A stretch of DNA of 64,000 nucleotides from Viola odorata (GCA_963691705.1 OY829542.1:29312579-29376578), one strand, 5' to 3'. Positions 53,276-64,000 are shown, numbered from the stretch's first letter. Numbers and translations: made by a program. The notes: generated by a model not told the origin, from the letters alone.

Positions 53276-54677
53276 TGATAGTGCGTGTCTTGAGCATATC
53301 TTCCTCCTTATTTTTGACATTTTCTTAGGCATGATACTGCTAAATTGCTTCTATTTCCATCTTTGATGCAGATCTGTGCCAAAAGGAAGAAATGAACGAA
53401 AATATGCGGTTTTGATGGATTTCTTGGTAGTTCTTTGAAGGAATCAGGCACTTCCAGAAGATCCCAGAATATTCCTCCCTAAGGAGCGCGCCCTGCCATG
53501 TGTTGTCACTCTCTTCCCTTAACTGTTTTTGTCCCCTAGTTGGTTGTTAGGATATTTAAGCTAAGTTGTAGGGTTTTAGTAAAAAGGGCTGACATTACAC
53601 ACTCTACCTTTTACCTTAATTTTAGGGATTTGCTCTCTCCTATTATTAGAAGCGCCATCAGCTTGTAAGAGGAGAAAGCATTGATTTCCCAACCGGTTTA
53701 TTCTAATACATTTCTTTTTCTCCTCTTTAATTTATGCTATTTGTTGTTTCTATCTACTATTTATGTTTGATTATGATTAGCTAAGCTTTTATCTTCTTAG
53801 TAAAGGGCGTTTCAATGGTTGCAAGGATTAGTTAAGAGGCCTAAACGTGCTTAGTACATTCTCACTGTCATTTGATTTTTGCCATTTTCTTGCCATTCTC
53901 ATTTAGAAATGTTAAGGGCCTGATCAACTGTTAGTATTTCTTTATGATTGTTATCATACTAACAACGATAACATCAACGTGAGGTTGTTAGGAGTAGTAG
54001 ACACCTAGTGGAGTCATTGCGATAGAGTCTTCCATCTAGGGCAAACAGTCGACTAGGGCGTTACCGCGAGCTTGACAAGCTGAGAGGTATCACACCCTAG
54101 ATGCGTGTTACCTCCGCTTTATGGGCGTTTTGAGTATTGCCTCCCAGTATTCGTGCTTGGGGGGACGGCGAAATGTCAAGGCTACCTCATATGTGGAAAC
54201 GGGGGGTAGCTCCTCTTAAAAAGGTAAGTAGGGGGTTTACGTGGAAACATGACTCCTATAGCATGTCTATGGCATGAGGATGAAATATCTTTGAGCCGGT
54301 GACTAATTAATCTTGCATGCAACCTGCGAACACCCCTTGCTAAGATCCCATCTCATCTGATTAATATCTTTATTCTTAGTCTTCCTTTGTTATCTTGCCC
54401 TCGATTATTCTTTACTTTCATGCCCTCGATATATTTTTTAATTAATTGTTTTGTTAGCAACCGATTTTGTGACAGATTGACTAGATCAATCGACAAAACC
54501 CCCCTTTTTGAGTTACCATTTGATTTGTTTGCATTTGCTACTGTCATACATTTAAAGTGGGTTTTCATCCCTCAATCTCTGTGGTTCGACCCTGTCTTGC
54601 CCTTTACACATTTTTAACTGTGCAATTAGGCATCAGGAAATATTATTACAATTGAGTGACGATCACTTTTGCTATCA
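53276..54677 (+). mobile_element. 3' LTR of Athila element D
   Basis: 1402 bp from TGATAGTGCG to TTTTGCTATCA, with matching terminal TGATAG and CTATCA. The polypurine-like motif lies just upstream. AACGTGAGGTTGTTAGG near 53973 and CTCTGTGGTTCGACCCTGTC near 54577 are shared Athila LTR blocks. Right of it the F integrase coding resumes at once, so the right flank (TTAAA) is the target site. The matching 5' LTR is not in the window. Confidence 0.7.
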
Positions 54678-55051
54678 TTAAATAAAGTGGGCCAATAGAA
54701 ACCTACTTCTAAAACCTTATAGGCAGTTTTCTTCCCACTAAAATGTCCACCCCTAGGAGAAGTGCGACAGTGATACAAGACAGAAGGAACTTCGTTTAAT
54801 TGTACACATCTTCTTAGCAATTGATCTGGCCCTATTCTCCATATGTAAGGCTCATCCCACACATAATTCGTTGAGTCTCTTTTAATTTTGGCTTTCTGAA
54901 AAGAAGTTAACTCACCGTAGTACTTACCCTTGGCCAAGTAGTTTGCGATGTGGTGGTACCATGGAAGTACCCCATTTACAAGGTATAGATGTTCATCAGG
55001 AAACTCATCAACTACAGGCTCTATCTTTTTGCTTATCAACCTGCTCAGATT
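54678..55051 (-). pseudogene. Athila element F integrase N-terminus
   Basis: The minus-strand text FPDEHLYLVNGVLPWYHHIA, DEPYIWRIGPDQLLRRCVQL, HCRTSPRGGHFSGKKTAYKV and FYWPTLF contains the His-His half of the zinc domain. It is cut after PTLF by the D LTR. The Cys pair and catalytic core are not adjacent. The E1 fragment at 36481 begins about 100 residues later in the protein. Confidence 0.7.
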
Positions 55052-55708
55052 TTATGCTACCAGGTTCTCTTGTCCCTTTATGTCCTTGACTTCAAGGTCG
55101 AACTCTTGGAGCAACAAAATCCATCGAATTAACCTTGGCTTTGATTCTTTTTTGGTCAAGAGATACCTTAAAGCATCATGGTGAAAGAAAATGATAGCTT
55201 TAGTTCCTAATAAATAAGATCTGAACTTATCAAGTGCAAATATGATAGCAAATGGCTCCTTCTCTATTGTTGTATAGTTTTTCTGAGCTTCATCCAACAT
55301 TTTGGATGCATAATAGATCACATGCGATTCCTTTCCCTTCCTTTGGCCAAGTACTGCTCCAACTGCTGAGTTACTTGCATTGCACATGATTTTAAAAGGC
55401 AAACTCCCGTCTGGTGGCTGAATCACAGGGGCTATAGTAAGCTTCTCTTTCAGCTTGTCAAAGGCCTCCTTGCAAGCCTCATTGAAATCGAATTCCACAT
55501 CCTTTTGAAATAGTTTGCATATGGGTTTTACTACCTTGGAGAAGTCCTTCATATAGCGCCTGTAAAACCCTACATGGCTAAGGAAAGAACGAACCTCTCT
55601 AACAAAAGAGGGGTAAGGAAAATCTTTGATAATATCTATCTTTACTTTGTCTACCTTAATTCCATCATTGGAAATCACATGGCCAAGAACAATGCCATGG
55701 TCAACCAT
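55052..55708 (-). pseudogene. Athila element F RT connection and RNase H
   Basis: 218 codons with [97 protein letters not shown] and GQENLVA. The RNase H residue in CDAS is Asn here (CNAS) and YSDH is FFHH, so activity would be lost. Confidence 0.75.
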
Positions 55709-56443
55709 GAAGTGACTCTTTTCAAAGTTTAGAACTAAATTAGTTCCAATGCATCATTTTCAAATCAATTCAAGGTTTTTAAGACAGTGATCAAAGGAAT
55801 CTCCGTATACGGTGAAATCATCCATAAAAACTTCTATACTCGTTTCTACGAAATCAGAAAAGATGCTGACCATACATCTTTGAAAAGTTGCAGGAGCATT
55901 ACACAAACCAAAGGGCATTCTTTTGTGTGCAAATATTCCGAAAGGACAAGTGAAAGTTGTTTTCTCTTGATCCTTAAGTGCCACAGGAATTTAGTGAAAC
56001 CCTAAGTAACCATCAAGAAAACAATAATGAGATTTACCTGCTATCCTTTCAAGTATTTGATCAATAAAGAGTAATGGAAAATGATCTTTCCTAGTCACAT
56101 TATTGAGGCGTCTGTAGTCAATGCAGACCCTCCATCTATTATGAACTTTCGTTAGCACTTGCTTGCCATCCTCATTTTCTATCACAGTAATTTCGGTCTT
56201 CTTTGGAACTACCTGCACAGGGGAAACCCAATCGCTGTCAGAAATTGGATAGATTACTCCTGTATCCAGCAGCTTGAGGACTTCTTTCTTGAGTACTTCC
56301 ATCATAGGAGGGTTGAGCCTCTTTTGCAGTTGTCTGATCTTCTTATCCTCTTCTGTGTGGATTTTATAGATGCATATGGTTGGTGATATCCCCTTGATGT
56401 CTGCCATCGTCCATCCAATTGCTTCCTTGTGCTGCTTGAGCAA
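55709..56443 (-). pseudogene. Athila element F reverse transcriptase
   Basis: Fragment 56443-55991 (KQHKEAIGWTMADIKGISPT, LNPPMMEVLKKEVLKLLDTG, WVSPVQVVPKKTEITV, CIDYRRLNNVTRKDHF) ends with a stop after GYLGFH. Fragment 55984-55760 follows (TFTCPFGIFAHKRMPFGLCN, ATFQRCMVSIFSDFV, VFMDDFTVYGDSF). The FMDD box is intact. It is better preserved than in D and lacks the D deletion. Confidence 0.75.
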
Positions 56444-57471
56444 ATCAACTAATCATTCTTCCTCTGTTTTGTCAACTTAGTGGAAATTATAATTGGCAGT
56501 GTGGCATCCTAGCTAAGAAAGGCGTGCTTGAGATGATCTAGCAGCTTCTTAAGCTCGATCTCTGGTTCCTGCACAATAGAAGGTAAGAGTTTATTATAGA
56601 CTTGTGGAAGCTCGAAATTAATTTCTTCTTTAAACAAAGACCCTAAAACATTAAGCTCTTCCATAGTTTCTAATAAGTCATTACTAATGACTAGCTCTTC
56701 CTTCATCTACTTCAATTTTTCTCCTTCCATTCCCCTAGTAAGAACATAGTTAAGAGGGTCAGTCTCATTAAGTTCATATACTACATCACTTGGGGTTTCA
56801 TATACGTCCATAAAATTCAAGCTGTACATCTCACTTGGATGCTTCGTAGCATCATACATGTTAAATTTAATAGTTTGTCCACAATATTCAAGCGAAAGGC
56901 AACCATGATAAACATTAATTAAAGCTTTTACATTTCTTAAGAATGGTCTACTCAAAAGGACATCGGTGGAGTTTGTTGAAAAGTCCATATTCATGTCGAC
57001 AATGTAGAAATCAACAGGGTATATGAAATTATTAACTTGGACAAGGACGTCCTCGACAACTCCCTTGGGGTGTAGGATTTATCGATCCGTAAGTTGGATG
57101 ACTACTCTGGTATCCTTCATGGTCCCAATGTTAAACCTCTCATACTCCTCAAGTGATAGAACATTTATCCCAGCTCCTAGGTCGCATAAGGCTTTCTCAA
57201 TCGTCTTGCTCCCTATCTTGCAAGGAATGTCAAATGTGCCTTGATCTATGCTCTTCTCTAGAAGTTTCACTGGAATATGGAAGAGACATTATGGGTCAAG
57301 CTAATCTGTTCAATCCCTGCAAGTTTCTTTTTGTTAGAGCATAAACTTTTAAGGAATCTAGCATAACTAGGAATTTTAGCAATCAATTCAAGCATAGGTA
57401 TGTTAATTGCCACTTTTTTTAAATATGTCCATAAATTCCTTTTCTTCCTTCTCTTTTTTTATCTTGGCAGG
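56444..57471 (-). pseudogene. Athila element F Gag end and aspartic protease
   Basis: The minus strand reads KEFMDIFKKVAINIPMLELI and IPSYARFLKSLC (end of Gag), then the protease region KIGSKTIEKALCDLGAGINV (DLGAG in place of D-S/T-G-A), LLSRPFLRNVKALINVYHG, and the linker MYSLNFMDVYETPSDVVYEL and LKKLLDHLKHAFL. Three or more stops break it. It is cut at 57471 by the LTR of G, which removes the rest of Gag. Confidence 0.7.
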
Positions 57472-58375
57472 TGATCGCGCGCCGAACACATCAAATATAA
57501 GTGTAAAATATGTATAAGAATGGGGGTAGAAATACAACTTATCACTGTCCACAAGGGTTTGTAGATTATGGTAAGAGGATCGTCCACAGAGACCTCTAGG
57601 GGGAACGTAGTTTCTTGGTTGACTTCCTCATCACTGGTTTTGATTGGGGGAACCTGAAAATAGAAACAAACAAAAGAAACAGAACAATTTAAAGTAGTCT
57701 TGGTCAATGGCTTGGCCAAGATAGGGGGTCAATACTGAAAAAGTCGAATAAAATGAAATTCCAGGTAAGGGCGTTATGAGAGCTTCTGTTCTTATGATTC
57801 GATCACTGATGCAAGGGTATTCATCTCTTGATTCGTAGTCCTGCTATAGAGTGGAGGTGCTCCTGTTCTCTCCTGACTTCCCTCCTCTTCAAATTATCTA
57901 GCGGGTGCTCCCTTTCCTGATAATCCTAGCCAAGGGACACCTTGCTGGTTAAAGGGTTTATCCGTTTGACTGTTGTCTTGAATGGTTGTTTGCTTCCTCA
58001 ATGGTATAGGGGAAGACAGTACCTAGCCAAGTTGTCTCCCTATGGAGACCCTAGGTTGTCAATCTGGTCTTGGTCTAGATCACTTATGTCTTCTAGTCTG
58101 GCGCGAGACTAGTTACCTACTTTGCCTAGCCGGTGGGTGCTCCATTTCCTTCTAGGCTGGCTGCAACTCTTCTCTACTAGGGTACAAGAACGATCAGGTC
58201 TTGTCTCTAGTGAGTTAGCGTTGGATTAAGCTCAAGAAATAAGTGAATACGAATCGAAGAGAATGCTAAGGGCGATTTGATCTCACAAAAATATAAGAAC
58301 GAAGCTCATCAACCCTTACCAAGAATGGGTGTTTAGCTACTCATACTCATAGATGGAAAATAAAAATACTTGATT
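57472..58375 (-). mobile_element. 3' LTR of Athila element G, R/U5 part
   Basis: On the minus strand the segment ends GGCGCGCGATCA at 57472, directly beside F Gag coding (left flank GCAGG). It contains CTCTGTGGACGATCCTCTTACC and GTGATAAGTTGTA, the LTR-end block also seen in J. The CACCTTGCTGGTTAAAGGGTTT block near 57939 and the TTAGCTACTCATACTCAT block near 58333 align with the E1 LTR. Similarity to an Athila LTR stops near 58375, where pararetrovirus-like sequence begins. Confidence 0.6.
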
Positions 58376-58657
58376 GCATAAATAAAATAAATCCCTGGAT
58401 TCAAAGTCTTGGAGCAAATCTTTTGGAGGTTGAACTTGTAGTGCTTGGAGGTAATTTGGAGCAAATCTTTCTTGGGGTTGTGGTAATAGGAAAGTATTTG
58501 GAGATACGAGTTGTGAATGGACAGTTTTGGATGAACTGGATCTGAGTGGTTCATATTTGTTAGGAGTAGTTGGTATATTCATGGCATAGGATGATTTGGT
58601 TTTTCTATTGCATTCTTTTTGTGTTGTCATCACTTCTTTTCCTTTTTGTGATGCCAT
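58337..58657 (-). pseudogene. Short ORF downstream of pararetrovirus RNase H
   Basis: A minus-strand frame with its ATG at 58657 overlaps the stop codon of the preceding RNase H frame (TGATG overlap), a compact arrangement as in plant pararetroviruses. It runs about 90 codons in virus-like sequence, then enters the Athila LTR and stops at 58337. The product is unrecognised, rich in Lys, Ser and Pro. It is a truncated relic. Confidence 0.4.
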
Positions 58658-58923
58658 CAAGTCTTTCCCTGTAAAAATTCTCGAGATAAGAAATCAAGTA
58701 AAGAGTTATTTTCTCCTCTTATAAATTCAATTTCAAAATCAAAGTTTGACAATAAAGCTTGCCATCGGGCAAAGATTTGTTTAGAAACTATATTTTGAAC
58801 ATCTTTTTCTAAAATATATTTGGCACTTTTACAATCAAATCTTAATAAGAATTTTTTATTGAATAAGTCATCTTGGAAATTAAATATGCATAATACTATA
58901 GATAAAATTAATCCAATAAATTC
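58657..58923 (-). pseudogene. Endogenous caulimovirid RNase H fragment
   Basis: About 89 codons on the minus strand match the RNase H end of the polymerase of plant pararetroviruses (Caulimoviridae). Visible signatures are a RFDCKSAKYIL segment with the acidic residue, SKQIFARWQALLS, and a final NSLLDFLSREFLQG where related viruses usually have LPDFL. It is cut on the right by a stop and a rearrangement junction at about 58924-58931. The RT core, protease and coat regions are absent. It is an inactive fragment inside an Athila LTR region. Confidence 0.75.
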
Positions 58924-58933
58924 TCAAATTTAG

Positions 58934-59020
58934 ACTATTCAATTAATCGAATCTCATCAAATAGAAACTGTTAAGCAAAAATATAATTTTTTGCATATTG
59001 GATTAATACAAATAAACGTG
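58934..59020 (+). pseudogene. Endogenous caulimovirid movement-protein-like fragment
   Basis: About 29 codons on the plus strand (QLIESHQIETVKQKYNF, HIGLIQINV) resemble part of the 30K-type movement protein of plant pararetroviruses. It lies head-to-head with the RNase H fragment, so the integrated viral DNA is scrambled. It decays after 59020. Confidence 0.5.
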
Positions 59021-59853
59021 CCTAAAGACTGGTGCCATTTAAATCACTTATCAGTAGATTTCTCTTTTTTTTTTCTGTGTCCTTTGTATTTTTATAGACA
59101 CTGCTATGCCCTTTGTATTTTTACAGGCATATAATATAGACAGAGCTTGTTCTTTTTGGGCACCCAGAACTTCCACCTTTGCTATATTCTGCTATGGTAT
59201 TCCAAAACCTTTTTAATGTCTCACACTCAACTAGATAGAACAACACACTCAAATCAGACGCAACAAACCTTGTCACCCTAATGAAAGTTAAGGTTCTAGC
59301 TAGATGTCCTTTCGACCATGTGGATAGTTAATGTTTGGGAATCATTAGATTATATGCCCCTTAGGCATTGATCAAGTTGCGCTCATTCGCTTCCCTATTA
59401 CTAAAGCATTATTTCCCCTAGACAAGTGTCTAAATACAATTCCACCTAAGGACTAAACAGCCTAAGCTAGAAAATAGGGGTTCCGGTGTACACTCAACAA
59501 AACAGACTAAAACATGCAAAGAAAATACAAATAAAAATCATGCAAATGACAGACTCACAAAACTGGACAAACTCATGCAAAAAGAAAAACTAAAACGCAA
59601 AAACTGACTCAAAAATCACTCAATATTCACAACAAACAATCAAATCGGACGCATAAATGAAAAGACTCTCACAAATAGACTGTACACCCTCCCCACACTT
59701 AAAGGACACAATGTCCTCATTGTGTGGAGAGATAAAATTAAAAACAGAAAAATAAAAAGAAAAGAAAGAAACGACCTGGGGGCAAAAGCAGATCATGCTG
59801 CTGGGGGCTTGGGATCTTGGTCTGATGGTTGGCCTGATGGTTGGCCAAGATCC
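59021..59853 (-). other. 3' non-coding region of Athila element G
   Basis: Contains the Athila end block on the minus strand near 59690-59725: CACAATGAGGACATTGTGTCC followed by AAGTGTGGGGAGGG. No gene is present. The LTR start expected further left has been disrupted by the pararetrovirus fragment. Confidence 0.5.
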
Positions 59854-60796
59854 TCAACTGGAGGTTTTTGCGGTTGTAATTTTTGTGGAGCAGAAGGGGG
59901 TGCAGGCGACTGCTGCTACTGGTTTTGGATCTTCCTCTGCATCAGATGAATCACTAGAGTCGCTACTAGTGACCAAGTGGTTCATCACCTTCTGGCGAAT
60001 CTGCCCGACGGCTCTGTCAAAGACACTAAGGTACTTGTGGTGGCGGCTTAGAAAGTCCATGATTTCCTTCTGGTCATCGATAAGCATCTTGGCCCAGCGT
60101 GGGACTTTCTCAGTGTTGTCCGTGGCAGGAGTCTCTTGTGGGTTGTCTTGGGACTTGTCTTGGCCTAGACGGTCCAATATAAGCTTCTGCTGCTCGAGGA
60201 TGAGCAGCTGCTGGTCCTGAAGTGCTTTGGCCCAAGCAGGAGGTTCACTGGCTTGACTGGTGGGTTCTTGGCCTAAGGTTTGGCCAAGATCAGCTGCTAC
60301 TGGACCTGAAATTGGAGGGTCTTGGCCTGGGGTTTGGCCTAGATCCTCGGCAAGATCGTCCTCTACTGCATCTCCAGGGTCTCAGCTTGTATCTCCCATC
60401 GTTCTTCTTGCCAAAAATATGCTCCTCCACCGGTGTAAAACCTGTATTACACTCAACAAATTCTCCTTCCAAATGGAAATATCCCATTTGGTTTAAGGCT
60501 TTCAAATCTAATATTTTTGGAGAGCAACATTTATGCAAATCAGCAGTGGCAAGATCTAACTTAGCATCATGTACAACAAGGCAAGTAATAAGAGACCCTA
60601 GAATCAGTTTGGATATGGACTCATGAGTATGCAATTGTTGAACCAAATAAAGTCCTAAATTGACTCTTTTCTTGTGCAACATACACCAAAGCAAAAAGAG
60701 TTCAGATTTAGCTAAATTCCCAGAAACCTTTGTCTTCCCCGAAAGGTTAATAGACAAGGTTCTGTGGAGCATACGAAGTGCAGGGTTCTGAATGCG
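59854..60796 (-). pseudogene. Athila element G extra ORF, C-terminal part
   Basis: After a frameshift near 60795 the extra ORF continues in another frame (60772-60290): LHRTLSINLSGKTKVSGNLA, KSELFLLWCMLHKKRVNLGL and EGEFVECNTGFTPVEEHIFG. A third frame (60177-59854) holds the tail with RWAKMLIDDQKEIMDFLSRH. These are collinear with D at 50970-51511. Confidence 0.65.
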
Positions 60797-61827
60797 TGTG
60801 CCTTAGAGTGCCTATCAAATTTAGCATCCGGGTTACCAGTGACCTCTCTAAAAGCAGCATTCTTATCCCAATCAGTGGGGTAATCAAACACATCCTCATC
60901 ACTATATGCAAATCCTAAGAGGGCATTGAACGCATTAATAGACAAATGACTCCATTTACCACACAAATGGTAATTCACCACATTAGCAGCATCAAGATCA
61001 GGTTTATCCCTACCCCTAACATACAAGGTAGCCTGATCAAACCAGAAAGTAGTGTGAAATTCAAGACAAAGCTCAGTGTAGGCATCACAATCAATGGACA
61101 TGAAAGGAATCCAACCAATATCATACACAAACTCCCTAACTCTATTCCCTAAAGCCATTTGATCAAGGAAAGTGAAATCTAACCTAGCAAATGCAGGAAT
61201 ATCACAATAATGAGTGTCAAGCAATTTAGATTTGAGGTCCGGTGTATCAAATTGCAACCAGCCTCGAAGTGTGTGTATTGGGGGCAGGGAAGGTACCGTA
61301 TTAGTCTTGGCTGAAGTCTGGGCCAAGACTGGAATCTCGTCATCCTCGTCATCATCTTCTTCGATGACTTTCTTCTTTCCTTTACCTTTGGCGGCCGAAG
61401 GAGCGGCACTAGATTTCTTAGGGTTTGCCGGAGTCTTCTCGGCCTCTACCCGCTGCGAGATTGGGATTTTTACCTGCTTCTTGCCCGACGGCTTCGTGGT
61501 TGCCACCTGCTTCACCCGGCCGGTCTTTTTTGGTGGTGCGGTGGCGGTGGTTTTCTTCGCCAGGGGCTGCGAGACGGGGGTTTCTGTAGCGGCGGCCGGA
61601 ACTGGGATTGTCTCCTCCGCCGTCTGCTCTGCCCGCTTTCTTTTCCTTTTCTCTCTCCGTTCCTCCCTCTCCTCCGCAGCGGTGGGCTTCGTCGGCTTCA
61701 TCCTTCTGATAAGCGGCACGTCGTCGGAGTCTGAGTCACTCAAGACGACGACCCGGTCTTTTCCTCTGACACTGTCCTCTGATTCAGCCCCAGCGTCGAC
61801 ATTGTCCTCCACGTCCTCATCAATCAT
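60712..61827 (-). CDS. Athila element G extra ORF, main part
   Basis: 371 codons, the best-preserved copy of the Athila post-integrase ORF in the window. The N-terminus is acidic (MIDEDVEDNVDAGAESEDS, then VVLSDSDSDDVPLIRRMKP), followed by a Lys/Arg/Ala/Pro tract to about residue 170. The conserved domain reads PIHTLRGWLQFD, NRVREFVYDIGWIPFMSIDC, YTELCLEFHTTFWFD and VVNYHLCGKWSHLSINAF, then LLGFAYSDEDVFDYP. The frame ends RFLGI after a shift near 60795. The domain corresponds to the plant-transposon-protein family often labelled Transposase_32; despite that label there is no transposase motif, and function is unknown. Confidence 0.7.
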   Translation of the reverse strand: MIDEDVEDNVDAGAESEDSVRGKDRVVVLSDSDSDDVPLIRRMKPTKPTAAEEREERREKRKRKRAEQTAEETIPVPAAATETPVSQPLAKKTTATAPPKKTGRVKQVATTKPSGKKQVKIPISQRVEAEKTPANPKKSSAAPSAAKGKGKKKVIEEDDDEDDEIPVLAQTSAKTNTVPSLPPIHTLRGWLQFDTPDLKSKLLDTHYCDIPAFARLDFTFLDQMALGNRVREFVYDIGWIPFMSIDCDAYTELCLEFHTTFWFDQATLYVRGRDKPDLDAANVVNYHLCGKWSHLSINAFNALLGFAYSDEDVFDYPTDWDKNAAFREVTGNPDAKFDRHSKAHAFRTLHFVCSTEPCLLTFRGRQRFLGI

Positions 61828-62484
61828 TGTCTAGAGACGACGCCGAACGGAGGATAAGTTTCCTGGTGGAGCAACGAGCGAAGCTCCACCTCTTAAATCA
61901 TCGCTCTCGTTTGGAATTGGAAGTTCGGGGGACTGGTTGGAGTTTTTTGGGTTCATGGTTGGGTTTTTTTTTTTTTTTTGGAGAGAAGAATGGAGAGTTA
62001 GGGTTTTTAGGTTCTGGTAATTTTTTTGATTTTGGGGAAGAAGAAGAAGAGACTGTTACTTTTTAGCTCTGGTAGGAGTCCGAATTTCCTTGGTTACGTG
62101 GGTAATAGAGTGTCAAAGTGGAAGGAGAATACACAGAGTTGGCGGTTAAAGTTGCCCACGTCTAAAATTAATTCCACTTTAATTGCTTTTTGAAATGGTC
62201 CGTCCAAAAGCTATTAAAAATGACGGCACTGACACGTGTCCCATTAACTCAAATTGTCCCGTTGGTTAAATCAGTCTAGTCCCAAGGCTTGGCCAAGCTC
62301 TTGGCCAACCTGCTTCATTTTCCCACACTTAATTTCCTGCACAAAATCAAATCAACTCCGCGAAATCAAATGGTACAAATATAATAGAAATAAATGACGA
62401 GAAATGAAATATATCATAGAAGCATGGGTTGCCTCCTATGTAGCGCCTTTATTTTAAGTGTTAGGCTTGACCCTTCTCACGACT
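61828..62484 (-). other. Spacer between integrase and extra ORF of G
   Basis: Non-coding. On the minus strand AAATTAAGTGTGGGAAAAT at about 62321-62339 is a second polypurine-like motif, as between pol and the extra ORF in other Athila copies. CT/GA runs lie near 62035. Confidence 0.45.
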
Positions 62485-63700
62485 TCATTCGTTGATAGGT
62501 GGAATCTCCACCTTTTCAGAACTCTTTTCTTCCTGGAATCCTTCGAAGAACAACTTTAGTCTCTGGCTGTTCACTTTGAGCTCCGCCCCTATTTTCTCAT
62601 TTCTAATATCTACTGCACCATGTGGGTAAATATTAGTAACAACAAACGTGCCTTCCCATTTTGTTTTTAATTTTCTAGGAAATAATTTAAAACGAGAATT
62701 ATAAAGGAGAAGCTTCTCCCCTATGTGGAGAGGTTTTCCCATAATTCTTTTATCATGATAGGCCTTCATTCTGATCTTGACAATAAGCTGGTTGTCATAA
62801 GCTTGGTCTCTCAACCCTTCTAGCTCATGAATTTGTAGCTTTCTTTCCTGTCCAGCTTGGTCGTAGCTCATGTTGCACTTCCTTATAGCCCAATATGCCT
62901 TGTGTTGCAACCCCATTGGCAAGTGGCACGCCTTCCCATAGACCAGCTTGTAGGGCGTCATTCCAATTGGGCTTTTGTAAGCCTTTCTGTAGGCCCACAA
63001 TGCGTCATCTAGGCAGTGGCTCCAATCGCGTCTGTCTAGGTCTACTGTCTTGGCCAAGATTGCCTTCACCTCTCTATTCGAAACTTCCGCTTGGCCGTTT
63101 GATTGAGGGTGATAGGCTGTGGATACCCTATGTGTGATGCCATATTTCCTGAAAAGAGAGGAAAGAATCTTGTTGCAGAAATGTGTTCCTCGATCACTAA
63201 TGATCCCTCGAGGAATTCCAAATCTGTTCAAGATGTTAGACTTGATAAAGGAAATCACAGTTCTAGCATCATCATTCTTAGTGGCTTTCGCCTATACCCA
63301 TTTTGATACATAATCCACAGCTAATAAAATATATCTGTTACCAAAAGAAGTAGGGAAAGGTCCCATAAAATCTATGCCCCATATATCAAATATTTCACAT
63401 GAAAGAATAAAATTCATGGGCATTTCATTTCGGGAGGAAATATTTCCTACTTTTTGGCATGCTGGACACGTTTTACAAAATAAAAAACTATCTTAAAAAA
63501 TTGTAGGCCAATAAAATCCAGACTCTAAGACTTTCAGGGTTGTTCTTCTTGCCCCAAAATGACCACCACACGCTTTAGAATGGCAAAATTTTGGAATAGA
63601 CAAAGTTTCATTTTGAGGGACACACCTCCTAAGCAATTGATCAGTGCCTCTTTTCCATAAATAGGGATCATCCCATATATAGTACTTACTATCGTGCTTG
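62485..63700 (-). pseudogene. Athila element G integrase
   Basis: The C-terminal 257 codons (63258-62485) are open and start MISFIKSNILNRFGIPRGII. They include SDRGTHFCNKI (second Asp), TAYHPQSNGQAEVSNREVKA (Glu) and DALWAYRKAYKSPIGMTPYK, then [20 protein letters not shown] and KTKWEGTFVVTNIYPHGAVD. Upstream, 63700-63259 encodes the zinc domain (FCHSKACGGHFG ... CKTCPACQ) and [14 protein letters not shown] (first Asp), broken by two stops (after TIF and after YVSKWV). All three catalytic residues and the zinc ligands persist, so decay is fairly recent. Confidence 0.8.
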
Positions 63701-63704
63701 ACTT

Positions 63705-64000
63705 TTACCTCTCATGGGTGTTCATGTCCCCATAATGTTTACCTGTGGCGAGGTAATTTGCTATTTCTGCAAACCAGGGCCGTGGGTTTGGCTGCAGTCT
63801 TGGCTGGAGGTTTGGTCTAGACACAGTCACCGAGAGTAGTTTTTCATCAGGAAATTCTGCCCTAACTGGTTCCAGATCTCCTTTCGCTAGGCAACGGCTC
63901 AGGTGGTCTGCCACGAGGTTCTCCCTACCGCTCTTGTCCTTTATTTCCAAGTTATACTCCTGCAAAAGAAGAATCCATCGAATTAGTCTAGGTTTGGCCT
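63705..64000 (-). pseudogene. Athila element G RNase H end and linker (runs off window)
   Basis: The minus-strand frame reads [40 protein letters not shown] and [18 protein letters not shown], the junction of RNase H and integrase. It stops after NTHER at 63705. The RT lies beyond base 64000. A repeated [11 protein letters not shown] insertion is peculiar to this copy. Confidence 0.7.

Noticed and set aside
61214..61834. Plus-strand 206-codon ORF opposite element G extra ORF
   Set aside because: Ser/Phe/Ala-rich shadow of the minus-strand frame, which has clear homologues in D and J.

Overview
This is a plant nuclear window, most likely from a eudicot and probably pericentromeric. It holds intron-bearing single-copy genes (thymidine kinase and an E-class PPR protein) in one AT-rich island at about 7-23.4 kb. 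Nested Ty3/gypsy retrotransposons of plant-specific lineages surround the island: Athila-type elements with an extra ORF after integrase, chromovirus elements resembling the centromeric CRM lineage, and a Tat-like remnant. No bacterial features, tRNA, rRNA or CRISPR array were seen. All introns, boundaries and counts were read by eye.

Left edge (1-7 kb): a minus-strand non-autonomous CRM-like element (A) has a reading frame of at least 703 codons running off the window, a leader, and an LTR with a striking array of 12 short palindromes. A plus-strand Athila-type LTR and a decayed Athila extra ORF follow.

Gene island (7-23.4 kb): it is rich in small DNA transposons with readable target duplications. 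These are three Stowaway-like MITEs, a 526-bp foldback Mutator-like element (9-bp duplication) and two hAT-like elements (8-bp duplications each). Among them lie a ribose-5-phosphate isomerase fragment and a minus-strand organelle-type thymidine kinase gene of four exons. The first intron of the kinase contains a complete PPR gene on the same strand.

Nested retroelements (23.4-64 kb): a Tat-like RT remnant (25.4-26.2 kb) is followed by a minus-strand Athila element (E1, LTR at 27.7 kb), which is cut by CRM-like element C (31077-36032, duplication ATGGT). E1 stops inside integrase at 37286. Next come an orphan LTR (H) and a plus-strand Athila element (D, ending with its LTR at 54677). D is itself cut by CRM-like element B (40534-48404, duplication CTATA), the most complete element here. 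To the right of D is a second minus-strand Athila pol (F, perhaps the other half of E1). F is cut at 57471 by a third Athila element (G), which runs off the window and carries a scrambled fragment of an endogenous plant pararetrovirus in its LTR region.

How the parts relate: B encodes Gag, protease, RT/RNase H and integrase, though the coding has decayed. C and A keep related leaders and LTR ends, and C also keeps the primer-site motif, protease tail and polypurine tract, but both lack RT; they probably depended on enzymes from B-like relatives. D, E1, F and G are all decayed. The only genes likely to make host proteins are thymidine kinase and the PPR protein.
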